From: Natronomonas sp.
GTDB taxonomy: Archaea; Halobacteriota; Halobacteria; Halobacteriales; Haloarculaceae
DNA length: 9,698 nt
Assembly (NCBI GenBank): GCA_007135435.1
Contig: SLIW01000154.1
Coordinates: 1 to 9,698, forward strand
Direction of reading: 5' to 3'
The number at the start of each line of letters is the position of its first letter. Positions within the stretch are counted from its first letter, which is position 1. A program made the position numbers and the translations under genes. Under the pieces are notes generated by a model. It was not told the origin of the DNA. It made no database searches and saw only the letters and a program-made list of their open reading frames with translations. Below are positions 6,009 through 9,698 of this stretch, piece by piece.

Positions 6009-6265
6009 ATGGTCCGCAGACCGCAAAAGCCCGACCTTCGGGGCAAGGACGGCCAGGACGTTGGGCAAGTGGTCACTGAAAACGACCGGTAACCTATCTA
6101 GATCGCTTCCGTGAGGCGGGCCACGTGTAGGCGACCCACCGGCGGACCGATGACCTCGACGAGGTCGGCTTCGGGTGCGAGGCAGGCATCCCCACCGTGG
6201 TCGTGGACGGGCAGGTGGAAGGGACGACTGCTGAAATCCGACGTCGGACCCCAGCGGACCGGTAG
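6009..6265 (+). pseudogene. Possible broken coding remnant
   Basis: Two adjoining frames have haloarchaea-like composition. The first is ATG at 6009 to TAA at 6092 (MVRRPQKPDLRGKDGQDVGQ...). The second, in another frame, runs 6098-6265 and includes an internal TAG (6128-6130) and the text DDLDEVGFGCEAGIPTVVVD. The second has mostly G/C third positions and acidic residues, unlike neighbouring chance frames. The first vaguely resembles a PRC-barrel opening, and I do not press this. It is read as a frameshifted gene relic and could still be coincidence. Confidence 0.25.
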
Positions 6266-6778
6266 ATGGAACTGACGGATTTCATTAGTATGAGATGGAC
6301 TGTCGCAACTGGTCGTTCCACGAAATAACCCATGAGTGTATCGTGAATCCGATTCCGAACGGCGCCGACGTGTGGAGACGGGGAGGAGCTCCACCTCCAG
6401 GAAGTGACGTGTGGGTAGGTCGCCCGCGTGAACGTGTCCGGTGCAACGGAATCTGGGCGTTCGCTGGGACAGGCTCAAACTGAAGGTATCCAACGGAATG
6501 GCGAACAGGGCTGCTGTCGTTTCTGCGGAGCGCCTCGCGGCTCACGTCACGGTGATGGCCAGCATCCCCGTCGCGGGCCGTCCGCAGATAGCCCCGTCGC
6601 CCGATTGACCGCGATGACGACCTCGAGGAAGGCAACACGCCATGAGTCGAACAGCCCGACGCCCTCGTTCGCGCGGTACGTACTTCGGGGGCGATCCGTC
6701 AGGCATCGTCGCCGATGCGATATCGCGCTCCCGGACGCGTCGGAGATACCGGGTGTCGTTGTCCGGTATCGGGACGTG

Positions 6779-6861
6779 TTTATTTCACCGAGATGATGTT
6801 ATCACGGGTGACAGGCCGGTCCCCACCCCCCACCGCGGTTTTCGGTCTGTCACCCCTTTTT
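6779..6861 (+). terminator. Stem-loop with T5 tail, TATA-like box just upstream
   Basis: GGGTGACAG (6806-6814) pairs with CTGTCACCC (6847-6855). An inner CCG/CGG extends the stem after one mismatch, and TTTTT follows at 6857-6861. On the plus strand this has the form of a hairpin-plus-T-tract terminator. A TATA-like TTTATTT (6779-6785) lies about 25 nt before the stem, so a transcript of roughly 55 nt consisting of the hairpin is also possible. No supported gene ends just upstream. Confidence 0.45.
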
Positions 6862-6903
6862 CAGGAAACCGGGTCGTCGAGGGAGTGGTCTCGCGACCGG
6901 GCT

Positions 6904-6911
6904 GGTATACC
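6904..6911 (+). promoter_or_regulatory. TATA-like palindrome before the small acidic gene
   Basis: GGTATACC is centred about 31 nt before the ATG at 6939, the distance expected for a leaderless or nearly leaderless haloarchaeal transcript. Confidence 0.45.
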
Positions 6912-6938
6912 AATTACGGTGGACGTCGTAGACAGGGT

Positions 6939-7130
6939 ATGCGATCCATCCCCCTCCGTGCCGACGACACCGGAACGCTCGAACTCGTCTGCGAACGCGC
7001 TGACGGGGAGGCGCCTGCTCCGCGCGTTCGGTCGTTCGAGGGCGGCGACGAGTTCGGCCTGCTCGTCGACGATCTGAACCCCGGCGAACGGGTCGTGCTG
7101 TTCGTCGACGACGACGTCCCCGAGGAGTGA
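6939..7130 (+). CDS. Small acidic protein of unknown function
   Basis: A 63-residue protein beginning MRSIPLRADDTGTLELVCERADG and ending FVDDDVPEE. It is strongly acidic, with alternating hydrophobic strands (TLELVCE, EFGLLVDDL, RVVLFVD), suggesting a small beta-rich cytoplasmic fold adapted to high salt. No family is recognised. The frame is open further upstream (from 6642), but that extension is Arg/Ser-rich and atypical. The ATG at 6939 is chosen because composition changes there and a TATA-like GGTATACC lies about 31 nt upstream. It converges on the ArsR-like regulator gene, with 132 bp between stops. Confidence 0.6.
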   Translation: MRSIPLRADDTGTLELVCERADGEAPAPRVRSFEGGDEFGLLVDDLNPGERVVLFVDDDVPEE

Positions 7131-7262
7131 CTCCGACGCCGCGGATCTGCTCGCGGCCGAGGTGGGTGAGATCAGCCGACGGACCGCCGACACGTCTTCC
7201 GGGATCCGCCTGCATGGTGGAGAGTCGGTTCCCGGAGAGGCGGGCGCCCGCGGTGTAGATGA

Positions 7263-8267
7263 TCAGTCGACCTCGACGACGTCGATGGTCTCGTCGTACG
7301 TCAGGCGCCGTTCGTCGCCCGAATCGCGGAGTGTGACCCGTACCCGAACAGGATTACGAGACCGGACCTCTAGCGTCGAGCTTCCGTACAGCTCGAATAG
7401 TCGTTCGAGAACACCGAGATCGTCTCCGTCGAACGTCAACTCGATCCCGTGGTCCCAGCAGAAGGCGGTCCCCGCGGGATGGATCACACTGAGCGGAATG
7501 ATCCCCCACAGCTTCGTGTGGTTACAGACGGTGCACACGAACTGTCCCGTGACCTCGTAACTGTACCCGCAGGAAGCACACGCGCCGTTGGGCCCGGTTT
7601 CGTGGTCCCCACACGCGTGGAGCGTGCCCTCGATCCTCCCAGCGCACAACAGACAGACCCCATCGAGCGCCATCGCGAAGGTGGAGAACTTCCAGGCGTA
7701 CTGTGCCAACACGATCTCTACCGGCGATCGATCCCGGAGGACCGCGCGGTCGAGCATAACGCCCGAGAGAACGCCGGACGGATGCTGGTCTCCCGCGAAG
7801 ACGTTTCCGTCACAGGCGGTACAGAGGTGGTACATCCGCTGCCGTTGATGGGTGATGGCCGTCGGCGCCCCGCAGTGCGGGCACGCGAGGTCGATCGGCG
7901 TCTCCGGGAGGGCCGTCTCTTCGAACCCGGCGATCGAAATCACCGTCTTGACGATGCGTTCACCGGCGGAGACCAGCTCGTATCCGTCGGCGGTCTGCTG
8001 GATGAACTCCCCATCCAGCTTCCGGAGGTGGTAGTTGAAGTTCCCGGGGTCCTCCACCCCGACACGCTCGCGGAGCTCCGAGAAGGAAACCACGTTCGTC
8101 CCGGTCGGATTCCACCGCTCCCGGTTCAGTGGTTCGCTCGCCTCCGCGAGCGCGAGGATGATGGCCAGCCGGGTCTCGTCGGCGAGCAACGAGAACAGCT
8201 GTGTGACCCGTTCGTCGGCCATCCCGGAGGCCGACTCGATGGGCGACTCCGTCGGCTGACCGGTCAT
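7263..8267 (-). CDS. ArsR-like winged-helix protein with zinc-ribbon domains
   Basis: A 334-residue predicted transcription regulator. Residues about 17-115 form an ArsR-type winged helix: DERVTQLFSLLADETRLAIILALAE, then SFSELRERVGVEDPGNFNYHLRKL and a wing QQTADGYELVSAGERIV. A first zinc-ribbon is formed by C129/C132 and C149/C152. Further pairs C205/C208, C230/C233 and C245/C248, with single C219 and C270, suggest one or two more metal sites. This architecture, a winged helix plus a long Cys-rich C-terminal part, is widespread in haloarchaea with mostly unknown effectors. The zinc sites may be structural. The open frame extends to 8471, but the ATG at 8267 lies 30 nt after TTTATA, a convincing leaderless start. 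The gene diverges from the nickel-binding-family operon. Confidence 0.85.
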   Translation of the reverse strand: MTGQPTESPIESASGMADERVTQLFSLLADETRLAIILALAEASEPLNRERWNPTGTNVVSFSELRERVGVEDPGNFNYHLRKLDGEFIQQTADGYELVSAGERIVKTVISIAGFEETALPETPIDLACPHCGAPTAITHQRQRMYHLCTACDGNVFAGDQHPSGVLSGVMLDRAVLRDRSPVEIVLAQYAWKFSTFAMALDGVCLLCAGRIEGTLHACGDHETGPNGACASCGYSYEVTGQFVCTVCNHTKLWGIIPLSVIHPAGTAFCWDHGIELTFDGDDLGVLERLFELYGSSTLEVRSRNPVRVRVTLRDSGDERRLTYDETIDVVEVD

Positions 8268-8282
8268 CGTGTGAACGTCTAG

Positions 8283-8300
8283 CAAACGCGTTTGTATAAA
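8283..8300 (-). promoter_or_regulatory. Leaderless promoter with 12-bp palindromic operator
   Basis: On the minus strand TTTATA (8300-8295) is centred 30 nt before the ATG at 8267. The perfect palindrome CAAACGCGTTTG (8283-8294) lies directly downstream, between the TATA box and the predicted start site. A dimer bound there would block polymerase entry, which suggests repression and possibly autorepression by the encoded ArsR-like protein. Confidence 0.6.
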
Positions 8301-8517
8301 CGTTGAGGTGGTCCGGGTCCGGGCGGGCGTATCCGAGGGAGCCGGAGCAATCGAGGTATCAGCGGTATCCGAGGGAGCACCACTGTTGTTCGATTCCGCG
8401 AGCCGTCGGCGCCACTGGATCGTCGGACCGACCGGCGATGCCGAACGGAGGGGGGAGACGACACCGGACACGATGGTCGAGACGAAAGTATCGTATCCAC
8501 TAGAGAAATTCGGTACT

Positions 8518-8550
8518 GTAATCGCGATTACTGCAGTCCGATGCTATAAA
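8518..8550 (+). promoter_or_regulatory. Operon promoter with 14-bp palindrome upstream of TATA
   Basis: The perfect palindrome GTAATCGCGATTAC (8518-8531) overlaps ACTGCAGT (8530-8537) and is followed by TATAAA (8545-8550). A start near 8573 would give a 5' leader of about 180 nt before the ATG at 8752. A second A/T-rich element (AATTATAC, about 8573-8580) could serve instead. The palindrome's place upstream of TATA suits an activator or a repressor. Confidence 0.5.
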
Positions 8551-8740
8551 CGCTCCTATAGAAATATCATACTAATTATACTTATGCCAGCCGAGCGGAA
8601 ACGTCGCGGTGATGCAACCCAGCATCCAGCGTGCGAGGAACGACGCGGACGAATCGACCGAGACAGACGTGCACCGCTCGCCCGGTGGGAGCCCGGCAGC
8701 GGAGCAGTTCACGGGTGGCCGACGATCCATCGTGAGGGCC

Positions 8741-8748
8741 AGGTGATC
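8741..8748 (+). promoter_or_regulatory. Shine-Dalgarno supporting the start at 8752
   Basis: AGGTGATC is complementary to the conserved 3' end of 16S rRNA (GATCACCT) and lies 3 nt before the ATG at 8752. It supports this internal start over the longer open frame and fits a transcript with a leader. Confidence 0.55.
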
Positions 8749-8751
8749 GTT

Positions 8752-9006
8752 ATGGCGCTGTACATGGACGTCCACCGGCACGTCGACGCGACCCTCGAGG
8801 AGGTACAGGAGGCCCACGCGCTCGACCTGGAGGTCCAGGAGGACCACGGCGTGGACTACAGGAGGTTCTGGGTCGACGAGGAGCACGGGACGATCTTCTG
8901 CCTGTTCGAGGCTCCGAGTGCGACGGCAGGGGAGACGGTCCACGAGGAAGCCCACGGGCTCACTGCGGACGAGATCCACGAGGTGGTGGACGGCGATGCC
9001 TACTGA
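8752..9006 (+). CDS. DUF4242 protein, SCO4226-type nickel-binding family
   Basis: An 84-residue protein matching the small DUF4242 ferredoxin-like-fold family, typified by the Streptomyces nickel-binding protein SCO4226: it starts MALYMDVHRHV, then AHALDLEVQEDHGVDYRRFWVDEEHGTIFCLFEAPS, and ends VHEEAHGLTADEIHEVVDG. The family is a compact cytoplasmic dimer. Nickel binding is shown for SCO4226; the role in archaea is unknown. Eight histidines (8, 10, 22, 32, 45, 64, 68, 76) and C50 are potential ligands. Length and both ends match the family, which fixes the start at 8752 rather than the open frame's earlier codons. The stop overlaps the start of the next gene by 11 bp, so the two form an operon, probably translationally coupled. 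Confidence 0.88.
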   Translation: MALYMDVHRHVDATLEEVQEAHALDLEVQEDHGVDYRRFWVDEEHGTIFCLFEAPSATAGETVHEEAHGLTADEIHEVVDGDAY

Positions 9007-9583
9007 GACGAAGTCGATCAGCAGGCGGCGGGTCCTGTCGATCCTCGGCGGCGGAATCGCGTTCGGCGCGAGCACGGGAGTCGTTACTGCGAGACGGGGC
9101 GGGTCGGAGCTGGCTCGACAACTCAACGAGGTACGGGCTGGCACCCGAATGTACCGTGATTTTGGGACGGCGAAAGCCGATGGATACGAACCAGTATTAG
9201 GATTCGTTCCGGGAATGGGATTCCACTTCGTCCGTGGGGATCTCATCGCAGCGGATCACGAGGCGGGCCCGGTAGACGGACTCGAGAATCCACCCATCCT
9301 CGTCTACTTCACGACCGGGAATTACGATCCTGAACCAGGAGACGAGCATGATACCGATCACGACGACGACCTCCGTGTTGGAGCAGTCGAATACGCCCAT
9401 TCGGGGGCCCCTGGAGCCCCGGGCGATTACTTCGCTGACGAAACAGCGAGGAGGTATCTGAAGACATCAGAGGAGGAGGGGTGGGAATTCGTTCCCCCCG
9501 CCGGAGTAACAGCCCTCCACGTGTGGGTTCACCGGGGTAACCCAGCAGGGGTCTTCAACCCGACCAACCCGACCATCGGATGA
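8996..9583 (+). CDS. Tat-exported His-containing protein of unknown function
   Basis: A 195-residue exported protein. SRRRVLSILGGGIAFGASTGVVTA (9-32) is a twin-arginine signal with no obvious lipobox. The mature part has RMYRDFGTAKADGYEPVLGFVPGMGFHF, ILVYF, GAVEYAH and a closing LHVWVHRGNPAGVFNPTNP. I have a general memory of secreted haloarchaeal and actinobacterial proteins with this GMGxHF...LHxWVHxxNPxGxF layout, but no assigned function. H77, H88, H135, H175 and H179 with E132 could form a metal site; this is inference. A His/Asp-rich loop (GDEHDTDHDDD, 115-125) stands out. The start ATG lies inside the previous gene, 10 nt after GAGGTG (8980-8985). Codon choice is more A/T-rich than its neighbours (GGA, TTA, GAA), a possible sign of transfer. 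Confidence 0.78.
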   Translation: MPTETKSISRRRVLSILGGGIAFGASTGVVTARRGGSELARQLNEVRAGTRMYRDFGTAKADGYEPVLGFVPGMGFHFVRGDLIAADHEAGPVDGLENPPILVYFTTGNYDPEPGDEHDTDHDDDLRVGAVEYAHSGAPGAPGDYFADETARRYLKTSEEEGWEFVPPAGVTALHVWVHRGNPAGVFNPTNPTIG

Positions 9584-9698
9584 TTCCATTAACGGGCTGT
9601 TAGTTCAAGCGTGCCTTCGAAGTTTCACCTCATCTGGATTTGCGGTACAAGAAGAGACGACCACCGGCTGCTTGACAACCCAGGAGAGGACGTGAACA
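9584..9698. other. Right-end intergenic sequence
   Basis: There are 115 bases after the last stop, with no recognisable gene, hairpin with T-tract, or RNA. A gene may begin beyond the window edge. Confidence 0.5.

Larger units (their letters stand above)
5730..6938. other. Gene-poor 1.2-kb region
   Basis: No intact gene is supported. Open frames on both strands are short, basic and Ser/Arg/Pro-rich, unlike the acidic proteins elsewhere here. Visible items are a 21-bp direct duplication (5785-5826), a short palindrome GTCACTGTGAC (5997-6007), a possible broken coding remnant (6009-6265), a stretch somewhat richer in A/T than its surroundings (about 6270-6370), and a strong hairpin with a T5 tail (6806-6861). 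It looks like decayed or non-coding DNA between two functional blocks. Confidence 0.55.
8268..8751. other. Divergent intergenic region with two promoters
   Basis: This 484-bp gap lies between the starts of the ArsR-like gene and the DUF4242 operon. It contains the leftward promoter with its palindrome (8283-8300), a 14-bp direct repeat GTATCCGAGGGAGC (8329-8342 and 8365-8378), and an A/T-rich block (about 8505-8582) with a perfect palindrome and TATA-like boxes for rightward transcription. An open frame crosses the gap on each strand, but their composition is poor and the promoter evidence contradicts coding. Confidence 0.55.

Noticed and set aside
6428..6796. A 122-codon frame ending just before the hairpin terminator
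   Set aside because: The position is suggestive, but the composition (Arg/Ser/Gly, few acidic residues) is that of a chance frame.
6642..6938. N-terminal extension of the small acidic protein
   Set aside because: It is Arg/Ser-rich, includes the hairpin with T5 tail, and lacks the acidic character of the part after 6939.
8268..8471. N-terminal extension of the ArsR-like protein up to 8471
   Set aside because: The extension is low-complexity and would bury a well-placed TATA box; the ATG at 8267 gives a normal leaderless start and family-like N-terminus.
8308..8751. N-terminal extension of the DUF4242 protein
   Set aside because: The family begins at MALYMDVHRH; upstream residues are basic and atypical, and a Shine-Dalgarno precedes 8752.

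Overview
The window looks like chromosomal or large-replicon DNA of a haloarchaeon (class Halobacteria). The evidence is high GC with strong G/C at third codon positions, acidic predicted proteins, two twin-arginine (Tat) secretion signals, winged-helix regulators of haloarchaeal type, F420-type enzymes, and genes that begin about 30 nt downstream of TATA-like boxes with no leader. No rRNA, tRNA, CRISPR array, intact transposase or prophage gene was recognised.

Layout, left to right. (1) 1-303: non-coding, with two clear GC-rich hairpins. (2) 304-1413 (-): a Tat-exported right-handed beta-helix protein. Its upstream gap (1414-1875) is crowded with GGTAAGAT-type palindromes, a five-unit 13-bp tandem repeat and an orphan TATA box next to a palindrome. 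(3) 1876-2328 (-) and 2420-3292 (+): a divergent pair, an Rv0121-type PPOX-fold protein and a luciferase-like oxidoreductase, both of families associated with coenzyme F420. (4) 3424-4251 (-): a class I SAM-dependent methyltransferase. It lies downstream of 4427-5275 (-), a FilR1/DUF1724-type winged-helix regulator. The 175-bp gap between them holds a second 13-bp tandem repeat (8 units) and a GTGAAA/TTTCAC operator-like element at the methyltransferase promoter. (5) 5478-5729 (+): a small zinc-ribbon protein, divergent from the regulator. (6) 5730-6938: gene-poor, possibly degraded DNA with a duplicated 21-bp unit, a broken coding remnant and a hairpin followed by T5. (7) 6939-7130 (+): a small acidic protein. 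(8) 7263-8267 (-): an ArsR-like winged-helix protein with several CxxC pairs, whose core promoter contains a perfect 12-bp palindrome. (9) 8752-9006 and 8996-9583 (+): an overlapping two-gene operon. It encodes a DUF4242/SCO4226-type (nickel-binding family) protein and a Tat-exported His-containing protein. A perfect 14-bp palindrome lies upstream of its likely TATA box.

Recurring themes are regulators facing small effector operons, palindromes at core promoters, and short tandem repeats of exactly 13 bp at two separate sites. The right-hand cluster (zinc-ribbon regulator, nickel-binding-family protein, secreted His-containing protein) is the best candidate for a little-described functional unit. 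That is a hypothesis from gene arrangement and families, not something the sequence proves.
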